Below, piece by piece: positions 36,827 to 44,528 of a DNA stretch of 64,000 nt. A model generated the notes under the pieces. The model saw only the letters and a list, made by a program, of their open reading frames with translations. It did not search any database and was not told the origin of the DNA. The position numbers and the translations under genes are program-made. Origin of the DNA: Turneriella sp942492915 (GTDB lineage: Bacteria > Spirochaetota > Leptospiria > Turneriellales > Turneriellaceae); the NCBI GenBank assembly GCA_942492915.1, contig OW818662.1, forward strand, positions 2,666,001 through 2,730,000, in the 5' to 3' direction. Within the stretch, counting starts at the first letter, position 1. Every line of letters starts with the position of its first letter.

Positions 36827-38196
36827 CAGGCCATTTTCTCCGGTGGTATCAGGTAACTGTCTTCGGCAGCCGCTTCGCTCGCTTTGCCTTTGCGCGTGCG
36901 CTCTTTGTCGGTTTCGGCGCGGGTGATGATGCGGGCTTTTTCACCCGATTCAATCATTTCGCGCGTGATGATCACTTCATCGACGCCGATCATCGTCGGA
37001 ATCTCGAACATGAGGTCCATCATCGCGTCTTCGACAATCGCACGCAGACCGCGTGCTCCGGTTTCGCGTGTCAGAGCTTTTGCCGCGATCGCGTGGATTG
37101 CTCCGTCTTCAAAGGTTAACTTAATGCCTTCGAGTTCGAAGATTTTTTTGTACTGTTTTATCAGCGCATTGCGCGGTTCGGTGAGAATTTTCACCATCGA
37201 AGGCTCGTCAAGGTTATCGAGCGAGCGAATGATAGGCAAACGCCCGATAAATTCGGGTATCAATCCGTACTTCATCAGGTCATCAGGTGTAACCTGGCGC
37301 AGATATTCGCCCGACTGGTCTTTGCGCTTCGGGGCCTGGTAATCAAAGCCCAGCGTCGATTTCTCGACACGGCGAGAGACTACTTTGTCGAGACCTTCAA
37401 ATGCGCCGCCGCAGATAAAGAGTATATTGCGCGTATCCATCTGGATAAAATCCTGATGGGGGTGCTTACGTCCGCCAACCGGAGGAACGCTAGCCACTGT
37501 ACCCTCAATAATTTTGAGCAGTGCCTGCTGCACGCCCTCACCCGACACGTCGCGCGTAATCGACGGGTTGTCTGACTTGCGCGCAATCTTGTCGATCTCG
37601 TCGATGTAGATTATGCCGGTTTGCGCCTTTTCTACGTTCGCGTCAGAGTTTTGGTAGAGACGTAAGAGAATGTTCTCTACGTCTTCACCGACGTAACCCG
37701 CTTCGGTGAGCGCTGTCGCATCGACCAGCGCGCACGGCACCTGCAGAATTCGCGCAAGTGTCTGCGCCAGAAATGTTTTGCCCGAACCCGTCGGGCCGAT
37801 TAGCAGTATATTTGACTTATCGATTTCTACGCCGGCGTTCTCGCCGGTTGCATGCTTGCGCAAAAATTTGCCGCCGCTCTTACTTGCCTGATCTTTTTCG
37901 TATTGCAGCCTTTTGTAATGGTTGTAGACGGCTACCGAAAGCGCGCGCTTGGCGGCATCCTGACCGATTACGTACTCATCGAGTATCTTCTTGATCTCGG
38001 CAGGTTTGGGCAACTTTTGAACCGTAGCCGGTGCCGCCTGTTTTTCCAGGTCGTCTGCGAGAATGCCGTTGCACAACTGCACGCATTCGTCGCAGATGTG
38101 TACCCCCGGGCCGGCGATTAGTCTGTTGACTTTCGCCTGTTCTTTACCACAAAATGAGCAATGATTGCCCGAATCATAACTGCGACGCTCAGCCAT
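36826..38196 (-). CDS. clpX: ATP-dependent Clp protease unfoldase subunit ClpX
   Basis: ClpX unfolds tagged proteins and feeds them to ClpP. The 456-residue product has the N-terminal zinc-binding domain (CSFCGKEQ then CDECVQLC), Walker A GPTGSGKT, Walker B IIYIDEID and the IGF-like loop region used to dock ClpP (TLGFDYQAP lies close by). It is longer than E. coli ClpX (424) because of inserts before the large AAA domain and a charged C-terminal tail. It sits between clpP and lon, as in many bacteria. Confidence 0.96.
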   Translation of the reverse strand: MAERRSYDSGNHCSFCGKEQAKVNRLIAGPGVHICDECVQLCNGILADDLEKQAAPATVQKLPKPAEIKKILDEYVIGQDAAKRALSVAVYNHYKRLQYEKDQASKSGGKFLRKHATGENAGVEIDKSNILLIGPTGSGKTFLAQTLARILQVPCALVDATALTEAGYVGEDVENILLRLYQNSDANVEKAQTGIIYIDEIDKIARKSDNPSITRDVSGEGVQQALLKIIEGTVASVPPVGGRKHPHQDFIQMDTRNILFICGGAFEGLDKVVSRRVEKSTLGFDYQAPKRKDQSGEYLRQVTPDDLMKYGLIPEFIGRLPIIRSLDNLDEPSMVKILTEPRNALIKQYKKIFELEGIKLTFEDGAIHAIAAKALTRETGARGLRAIVEDAMMDLMFEIPTMIGVDEVIITREMIESGEKARIITRAETDKERTRKGKASEAAAEDSYLIPPEKMA

Positions 38197-38215
38197 TTGA
38201 CCTCTTTATTATCGA

Positions 38216-38827
38216 TTAACTTGCGATTTCTTTCGAGGTATTTTCGGTGCGCGCCGAGATCACGTAGTCTATGAGTCCCCATTTCACGGCTTCTTTGCCG
38301 TCCATGTAGAGGTCACGTTCGGTCTCTTGCTCGATTTTCTCGAGAGTCTGCCCGGTGTGCTGCTGGTAGAGGCCGTTCAGGGTATCGCGAATGCGTAAAA
38401 CCTCGCGCGCCTGAATTTCGATGTCAGATGCCTGGCCCGAGGCACCGCCCATGGGCTGGTGCAAAAGAATACGTGAATGTGGCAGCGCCGAACGCTTGCC
38501 CTTTGTGCCCGCTGCGAGAATCAGCGCAGCAATATTCGAAGCCTGGCCCGTACAGACGGTGCGCACTTCAGGGCGAATCAGCTGTATGGTATCATAGATC
38601 GCGAGCCCCGCAGACACATAGCCACCCGGTGAGTTTATGTACAGGTAGATATCTTTCTCAGGATCTTCAGATTCAAGAAACAGCAGCTGCGCGATAATGA
38701 CGTTGGCGTAAGCGTCGTCGAGCGGAAAGCCCAGAAAAATAATGCGGTCTTTCAGCAGACGTGAATAAATGTCGTAATGCCTTTCCCCGCGGTTGGTTTG
38801 CTCGATGACTATTGGTGCGTATGCCAT
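38216..38827 (-). CDS. clpP: ClpP-family protease subunit with altered active-site serine
   Basis: The 203-residue protein aligns without gaps to canonical ClpP (start ...IEQTNRGERHYDIYSRLLKDRIIFLG). It keeps the oxyanion loop NSPGG (66-70), His123 (LLHQPMGG) and Asp172 (TERD). At the catalytic serine, canonical GxAASMG reads GQASNIA, so Asn occupies position 98 and Ser is at 97. The codons TCG AAT are clear in the DNA. Either it is an inactive ClpR-like subunit partnering another ClpP outside the window, or Ser97 acts instead. It lies 19 bases upstream of clpX. Confidence 0.93.
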   Translation of the reverse strand: MAYAPIVIEQTNRGERHYDIYSRLLKDRIIFLGFPLDDAYANVIIAQLLFLESEDPEKDIYLYINSPGGYVSAGLAIYDTIQLIRPEVRTVCTGQASNIAALILAAGTKGKRSALPHSRILLHQPMGGASGQASDIEIQAREVLRIRDTLNGLYQQHTGQTLEKIEQETERDLYMDGKEAVKWGLIDYVISARTENTSKEIAS

Positions 38828-38838
38828 ATTTCCCCTTC

Positions 38839-40095
38839 TCAGCGATTGTACAGGTCGTCCATCACAGTATGCACAATTTCCCTACTCACGCCCACTCTTT
38901 GTCCGAAGTACGATTTCAGCCTTTTAGAGATGGCAGCGCGGGTTTTGCACAAGTTTTCCACAACGCGAGCAAACCCATTAGCGTCGGCTTCCGCGAGAAC
39001 CTGCACCAGCTCAAGGTTCTGCAATTCGAGCGCTTCGGCAGAATTGGATATCGCTGGTCCCGTCACGATCGGGGCGCCGGCAATAGCCGCTTCGATTACC
39101 GAATGCACCGAACCCTGAAATCCACCCCCGACGTAGGCCACATCTGCCAGTGCGTACAGATAGGGCAAGACACCCAAAGCATCAACGATGAGCACATCAA
39201 ATTGCCCGCGTTTCGCGTCGCTCCATTTGGCGGTATTGAGCCCCAACCCCTCGCACACACCTTCAATCTCAGCAATGCGCTGCGGCTTCACGTGGTGAGG
39301 AGCGACAATCGCGGCGAAACTATTTTTCGCAGCGCGCTGCCCCCGGGCAACGAAATCAAGAATCATTTTCTCAGAAGTCGGGTACGTCGAGCCGCCAACA
39401 ATGACTCTTCGACCCTGCAGCTGGCGCTTCAACACAGCAAGCTGCGACGCATGCCGCGCCCCTTCTTTCAGGCGAAACTGAATGGCGTCGAAGCGCGTGT
39501 CACCCGATACAACCACATTCGCAGGGGAAATTTTTCTGAGACGCGCCGCATGCTCTGCGTTGATCGCATAGATGCGCCGCATCGGCACATAGAGTCGCGC
39601 AAGAAATTTGACCAACGGAAATTTGTGGCGCCGGGATTTTTCAGGTAACGTGGCACTCACGAGATACACGGGAACACCTGCGCGCCCGCAGGCAAGCACC
39701 TGGTTGGGCCACGCATCGTACTTGCCAATGATCAGTGCATCGGGCTTCATGGCGCACACGAGGCGCCGCATTCGCCAGGAAAAATCAAAAGGCAGCGCGA
39801 ACAAAACATCGGGTATCGAATCGTTCTTCCGCGCCCGGTACGCACTGTCAGAAAAATAGCTGAATGAAAACCAAAAATCGCTTCTGAGTTTGCGCATTTC
39901 AACTGCGAGCGCCCTCACCTGTTCGAACTCACCAGCCGACGAGGCGTGAAACCAGATGTGCTTCTTACCGCGAGCTGCCGAAAAATCAGGTACATTCTGG
40001 CGCAAGGTAAAGTTCATTCGCAGTCGCGGGTGTACGCGCGAAACCAACCACAGCAACGGATACACGCAGAAAAGAATCAGATTATAAAACAGCAT
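38839..40095 (-). CDS. waaA: 3-deoxy-D-manno-octulosonic acid (Kdo) transferase
   Basis: WaaA transfers Kdo from CMP-Kdo to lipid A precursor at the inner membrane, an early lipopolysaccharide step. The 418-residue protein has an N-terminal membrane helix, the acceptor-site motif HASSAGEFEQ, VVSGDTRFDAI, IVGGSTYPTSE and the GT-B motif YVGGGFQGSVHSVIEAAIAGAPIVTGP. It proves a Gram-negative LPS-bearing organism. The start overlaps the acyP stop (TGATG), and clpP follows after 11 bases. Confidence 0.94.
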   Translation of the reverse strand: MLFYNLILFCVYPLLWLVSRVHPRLRMNFTLRQNVPDFSAARGKKHIWFHASSAGEFEQVRALAVEMRKLRSDFWFSFSYFSDSAYRARKNDSIPDVLFALPFDFSWRMRRLVCAMKPDALIIGKYDAWPNQVLACGRAGVPVYLVSATLPEKSRRHKFPLVKFLARLYVPMRRIYAINAEHAARLRKISPANVVVSGDTRFDAIQFRLKEGARHASQLAVLKRQLQGRRVIVGGSTYPTSEKMILDFVARGQRAAKNSFAAIVAPHHVKPQRIAEIEGVCEGLGLNTAKWSDAKRGQFDVLIVDALGVLPYLYALADVAYVGGGFQGSVHSVIEAAIAGAPIVTGPAISNSAEALELQNLELVQVLAEADANGFARVVENLCKTRAAISKRLKSYFGQRVGVSREIVHTVMDDLYNR

Positions 40096-40367
40096 CAGCG
40101 GCCTACCTCAAAAGCGGCGGATACCCCGGTCACGTCGGGCAGCTCTTCGATATTGACTACATCCACACGCGCGAGAGCGGGCCCTTTACGCAATTGAGTT
40201 TCGTAAGCAGACAATTCGCCTTCGTTGCCTTGTGCTTCGGTCTCAACATCGCCATTCACGAGATTTTTCACCCAGCCAGACAGGCCCAATTTTCTTGCAG
40301 CCTCAGCGGCGAACTGCCGGTACCCGACACCTTGAACCCGGCCTTTGACAACGTAGCGGCGACGCAC
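40095..40367 (-). CDS. acyP: Acylphosphatase
   Basis: The 90-residue enzyme hydrolyses acyl phosphates. The signature GRVQGVGYRQFAAEAA carries the phosphate-binding loop and catalytic Arg (residue about 17), and the catalytic Asn lies in GWVKNLVNGDVE. The length is normal. It is coupled to waaA downstream and starts nine bases after the FliG-like gene stop. Confidence 0.95.
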   Translation of the reverse strand: MRRRYVVKGRVQGVGYRQFAAEAARKLGLSGWVKNLVNGDVETEAQGNEGELSAYETQLRKGPALARVDVVNIEELPDVTGVSAAFEVGR

Positions 40368-40376
40368 CGGCTTGCC

Positions 40377-41393
40377 TCAGTGCAGGCCGTTGCCCGCAAA
40401 ACGAATTTCGTGGCGCGCGGCGAGTTGCAGTGCCCGCCCGAGAATTTCGCGACGGGCTTTGTCGATGCTATCGAGGCGCGTGGTCTTGATCTCAGCCATG
40501 GCGCTCGCAATTAATCCGGCTCGCTTGACAGGCAACTTGCTGAGCAGAGCCTTGCGCTGCCCCTGGTCGGTGGCCTTGAGCGCGCGTGCCCAGAGTGTTT
40601 CATCGGGCAACGAACTGAAAAGATGCCGAAAATCTTTTGCATTCAGCTGCACCAGATCTTCAAAAGTGTAGCGATTTTTCTCGAGGGTCTTGCCGAGCGA
40701 AGCGTCGGCGAGAGTCACTTCGCGCGTAATACGATCTGCTTCTTCAACGCCCAGCAGCTTGAGTATTTCGTTCACATGCCTGACGCCATCGAGCCTGGGC
40801 TCTTCGGCCCGCGGCAGAGCCTGCAGGCGCTCGCTGATTTTTTTGCCGATCGCGACCAGAGCCTCGCTGCTGATCTGCCTTTCAGCGGCCATGCTGCGCA
40901 CCACTTCACCACGGCGCAGATCGGGCACAAGACTCAGAACCCGCGAGGCTTCTTTGCCGGGCAACTGCAACAATACCACCGCGGCTACAGCCGCGCTTTC
41001 ACCTTCGAGCACGTCTGCCAGCGACCGGGCGGGATACGCACCGAGCTGCGCAAAAAGTTCGCGCACCTGCTTAACTTCTCGCACATGGCGCAGCCGCGCG
41101 ATTTTTCTCTCGTCTTTTTCGGGCAGAAAATCTTCAGCCTGCCATTCGGGCTCATTGACCTGAGGTGCCGGCGTTTTTGCGGCCGGTGGAGTCAGAAGTT
41201 CAAGCAGCCGGGCTTTTTGTTTGTAGTCGAGTCCCGCGAAAAGCTGAGCCCGGGCCGCCTCTGGCATACTATCGTAGATTCTTATAAAATCCGCACGGTT
41301 AAGCGCCCGGCCGCTGAACGCGCCCGGCTCAGAATTATGTCTCATCTTTTCGCCCTTGAAAAGGTTTGCAAGCGACGAAAGAAATAACTTCAT
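40377..41393 (-). CDS. FliG-like protein outside a flagellar cluster
   Basis: The 338-residue protein resembles FliG, the flagellar rotor protein that meets MotA. A FliG-middle-like stretch runs from about residue 116 (LADVLEGESAAVAAVVLLQLPGKEASRVLSLV), with LDGVRHVNEILKLLGVEE, and a C-terminal armadillo-like stretch includes FEDLVQLNAKDFRHLFSSLPDETLWARALK. The charged torque helix of FliG is partly present (SKLPVKRAGLIASAM). No other flagellar gene is nearby. It follows the STAS gene, so it may be an output of the partner switch rather than a rotor part. Confidence 0.75.
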   Translation of the reverse strand: MKLFLSSLANLFKGEKMRHNSEPGAFSGRALNRADFIRIYDSMPEAARAQLFAGLDYKQKARLLELLTPPAAKTPAPQVNEPEWQAEDFLPEKDERKIARLRHVREVKQVRELFAQLGAYPARSLADVLEGESAAVAAVVLLQLPGKEASRVLSLVPDLRRGEVVRSMAAERQISSEALVAIGKKISERLQALPRAEEPRLDGVRHVNEILKLLGVEEADRITREVTLADASLGKTLEKNRYTFEDLVQLNAKDFRHLFSSLPDETLWARALKATDQGQRKALLSKLPVKRAGLIASAMAEIKTTRLDSIDKARREILGRALQLAARHEIRFAGNGLH

Positions 41394-41400
41394 TGGCAGC

Positions 41401-41727
41401 CTATTTCAGCGCGTCTTCTTCAGAAGGGTAGATATCAAACATGTCCATGAGTTCGACGACCTCAAAGATTTTTTTAACGGCGACGTTCATGTTGCAGAGT
41501 TTCATTTTACGGCCGCGACCTTTCAGGTGTCGCATCAGCGCCACAAGCACGCGCAGGCCGCTCGAAGACATGTATTCAATGCCTTCAAGGTTCAGAACGA
41601 AGTCTGAATCAGGGTTTTTTTCGCTGAGCAGCATAAGATCTTTTTCGATCTCGCCGCTGATATGCACGTCGAGCCTGCCCTTGAGGTATGCGACGATAAA
41701 GGTGCCAACTTCTTTTGTTCTTAGCAT
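41401..41727 (-). CDS. STAS-domain anti-sigma factor antagonist
   Basis: This 108-residue SpoIIAA/RsbV-like protein carries the phosphorylatable serine in the loop IEYMSSSGLRVLVAL (around residues 53-55). Unphosphorylated, such proteins capture an RsbW-type kinase; dephosphorylation is done by a SpoIIE/RsbU phosphatase. Both partners are encoded directly upstream, the kinase only one base away. Confidence 0.92.
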   Translation of the reverse strand: MLRTKEVGTFIVAYLKGRLDVHISGEIEKDLMLLSEKNPDSDFVLNLEGIEYMSSSGLRVLVALMRHLKGRGRKMKLCNMNVAVKKIFEVVELMDMFDIYPSEEDALK

Positions 41728-41728
41728 T

Positions 41729-42163
41729 TTAACCTGATACCTCTTTCACTAACCTTGTAATGTTCAGTCGTCGGCGTGCGCTGTAAACTATTTTATCAAC
41801 CAGCTTGCGAATCATAAAAACACCGTATCCACCTTTTTTTTCGCCCGCAAGATTCTTGTGGATATCCGGTTTCTCAACCAATTGAGGATCATAACTGCAT
41901 CCCGAGTCAAAGAAAGTCGCGGTCACCCGATTTTTTTTACACTTCAGGGCCAGAATAAAATGCGGATTATTACCGGTTTGCGGCTGGCCCGGTGCAAAGG
42001 CATGCTCGACAATATTTGTAGCAGCCTCGTCACAGGCAAGAACGAGATCGTCCTGTGAGCGGCCGGCCACACCGTTCGCTGCAAGTGTCTCTTTCACAAA
42101 ATCGTGCACGCTCGGTATCGCGGCCTTTTCAGCTTTAAATTCCCGGCGCACGCGACTGGTCAT
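41729..42163 (-). CDS. RsbW-like serine kinase (anti-sigma type ATPase)
   Basis: The 144-residue GHKL ATPase has the N box LACDEAATNIVEHAF (about 43-57) and the G1/G2 region DSGCSYDP ... GGYGVFMIRKLVD. It is the predicted kinase of the adjacent STAS protein. In classical systems it would also hold a sigma factor; none is encoded here, so the target may be another protein. It overlaps the phosphatase stop by four bases. Confidence 0.9.
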   Translation of the reverse strand: MTSRVRREFKAEKAAIPSVHDFVKETLAANGVAGRSQDDLVLACDEAATNIVEHAFAPGQPQTGNNPHFILALKCKKNRVTATFFDSGCSYDPQLVEKPDIHKNLAGEKKGGYGVFMIRKLVDKIVYSARRRLNITRLVKEVSG

Positions 42164-44526
42164 TTCAGAACCTTTATGATCATGAGAGTAAAATCGTCGT
42201 ATTGCGCTTCTGATCCTGCAAAATTCTTGACCTCACGGAAAATCTTTTTGACCAGCTGATCTGACGAAAGCAGCATATTGTCGCTTATGAGCCGGCAGAA
42301 TCGATCAAAGCCAAACTCTTCTTTACGTTCGTTGATGGCCTCAACTACACCGTCGGTATAAAGAACCAACAGATCACCTTCATTCAGAAATGCTCTGCCT
42401 TCGCCGAAAACTCCATGCGTGGCAGAATCGACAACACCGAGCGGTCGTCCGCGGGTGCCGAGTTTCTCGAAAGTGCGCGTATCGTGGCGAAAGATCAGCT
42501 GCTCGTCGTGACCCGCTGAGGCATAATGCAATTCGTGTTCGGGCGCATTAAACGAGGCATAAAACAGCGTAACGAACATGCCCGACTGACTATCCTGATA
42601 GATAAGGTCGTTCGCTTTATACAAGACGTCCGCCGGCGACCTGACTTCCCGCCCATACGTACGTATAATGGAACTGGTGACAGCCATGAAAAGCGCCGCG
42701 GGCAGACTTTTGCCGCTCACATCCGCTACGGAAAATACAAACTGATCGCCGTCGAACGAAAGGTAGTCATAAAAATCACCACCCATGAGTTTTGCGGGTT
42801 CAGAAATCACTCCCAAATCAAACCATGCCGATTTCTGAAAATGGCTCGGCAAAATGGACTTCTGTATGCTCGAGGTGATTTCGAGCTCTTTTTCATAAGA
42901 TCGCTTTTGCAACATTTCGTTGAGAAGACGAAAATTTTGAATACTGCGTGTGATCTGGCTGGCAATCGTCGCCACTAGGCGCAGGTCATCGTCGTTAAAT
43001 TCGCTACCTGTCGGTGCCTGTCTGTCAGAAATATTCAAAACACCGTAGATTTCTTGCCCGTGCATCAGCGGCTGAATGATGCATCCCCCGGTATGGTAAC
43101 GTTCTGTGTCGCGGTATGACGCATACGGAGATTTCTCCAGAGAATTTGTGTAGATGAGCTTGCGTTCGAGGTAGGCCTTCCCCGCGAGCGAGCGATCGAG
43201 CGAAATAAAGGTGCGCTCAAAGGGCGACAGCTCGAGGCCGTAGTGCGAAGCGATCTCAAGCGCGTCGTGATCGGCTGCGTAGATCATAATCGAAACGCGA
43301 TCAGCCTGCATCTCATCGGCAATGATGCGCACGATCGAATCGAACAAATCTTTTTCGTTGAGCGTCGACATAAGCACTTTTCCGATTTCATGCAGGCTCG
43401 AAAGTTCGTGCACCTTTTTCTTGAGTTCGCGGTTGATATCTTTGAGCGAGTCGATCAGTTCGCGATTGTGAATCGCAAGCGCCGCTTGCTCTGAAAAGGT
43501 ATTAAAAAGCTCAAGATCTTTTTCCGTGAATTCAGTGCGCCCGACCGAATTGATAACTTCAATCACTCCTATGATGCGGTTGCGCACCATCAGAGGTGTC
43601 GCTATCAGGTTTTTGGTGACAAAATTTATCTTCTCGTCGGCCTGCTTGTACACCCTTTCGTCGTTTTGGGCATCATTGACAACGAGAGATTTACAGGTTT
43701 CGGCGACAATACCAGCGATACCTACGCCTATGGGTATGCGGATTTCTTTCAGGTCACGTTCTTTTTCACCGGATATAATATTAAAAAACAGTTCGTTGGT
43801 TTTGCGATCGATCAGCATCAGCGAAGACGCTTCTGCTTTGAGAACAATCTTGGCAGAATCCATGATCGATTCGAGCAGACTGTTTAAGTCTAGCGTCGAA
43901 TTGATCATCTTCGAGACCTTGATCATCTCAGAGAGAAGAAAATTGTTCTCGATATTTTTTCTGTAGAGATAGAGATTCTCAAAGATCGTAACAAGGTTGC
44001 TGCTGAACTTGACCAGTAATGTGGTGTTGTCGGGTGAAGAAATACAGTTTGCCAGCATGCGAGCAAACGTACGCCCGAAAGTAGCGGCAAGACTCATGTC
44101 TTCTTCGCTGAAACTCTTTTCGCCAAGCTTGGTCACCCACAACAAGGCGCCGAGAGCTGCCTTACCCTCGGCGAGCAGTGGCGATGCGACGTATGAAGTT
44201 TCAGCCTCACCAATCGAGATTTGGGCCTGATTGTAAATCTGCTGACTGCTCTCGATGGCAATAGTCTCGCATTCGACGAGACTCTTCTGCATGATGTTTT
44301 TTTCCAGTGATGTCAGAGAACGCTGCGCCATACGGTAGGTCTTCACGCCGTCGCCTGTCCTGAGTGTCAGAAAACAACTTTCGGCGTGCATCAGGCCGCA
44401 AGCAGCTTTGAGTATATAGATCGCAGCTTTGTTCAGTTCGGGAGTCGCATCAATATAGAGACGGCCGCCTTTGGTGCGTAGCAGCCGGTCCTTTGGGGCA
44501 TCTATCTGTGACGGCGCTGAACTCAT
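42160..44526 (-). CDS. GAF-domain SpoIIE-type protein phosphatase
   Basis: The 788-residue cytoplasmic protein has two to three GAF-like sensor domains (about 25-165, 205-350, 375-530), then a short coiled coil (KRSYEKELEITSSIQKSILP). The PP2C/SpoIIE domain (about 560-788) has metal-binding motifs MGGDFYDY, VADVSGKSLPAALFM and VLYTDGVVEA. It should dephosphorylate the STAS protein in response to a small ligand or redox signal. It starts at 44526, two bases past the giant lipoprotein stop, and overlaps the RsbW gene. Confidence 0.93.
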   Translation of the reverse strand: MSSAPSQIDAPKDRLLRTKGGRLYIDATPELNKAAIYILKAACGLMHAESCFLTLRTGDGVKTYRMAQRSLTSLEKNIMQKSLVECETIAIESSQQIYNQAQISIGEAETSYVASPLLAEGKAALGALLWVTKLGEKSFSEEDMSLAATFGRTFARMLANCISSPDNTTLLVKFSSNLVTIFENLYLYRKNIENNFLLSEMIKVSKMINSTLDLNSLLESIMDSAKIVLKAEASSLMLIDRKTNELFFNIISGEKERDLKEIRIPIGVGIAGIVAETCKSLVVNDAQNDERVYKQADEKINFVTKNLIATPLMVRNRIIGVIEVINSVGRTEFTEKDLELFNTFSEQAALAIHNRELIDSLKDINRELKKKVHELSSLHEIGKVLMSTLNEKDLFDSIVRIIADEMQADRVSIMIYAADHDALEIASHYGLELSPFERTFISLDRSLAGKAYLERKLIYTNSLEKSPYASYRDTERYHTGGCIIQPLMHGQEIYGVLNISDRQAPTGSEFNDDDLRLVATIASQITRSIQNFRLLNEMLQKRSYEKELEITSSIQKSILPSHFQKSAWFDLGVISEPAKLMGGDFYDYLSFDGDQFVFSVADVSGKSLPAALFMAVTSSIIRTYGREVRSPADVLYKANDLIYQDSQSGMFVTLFYASFNAPEHELHYASAGHDEQLIFRHDTRTFEKLGTRGRPLGVVDSATHGVFGEGRAFLNEGDLLVLYTDGVVEAINERKEEFGFDRFCRLISDNMLLSSDQLVKKIFREVKNFAGSEAQYDDFTLMIIKVLK

Positions 44527-44528
44527 CG

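Noticed and set aside
38812..39648. 278-codon plus-strand open frame
   Set aside because: Antisense to waaA, which is clearly real.
40623..41387. 254-codon plus-strand open frame
   Set aside because: Antisense to the FliG-like gene, without start signal or recognised motif.
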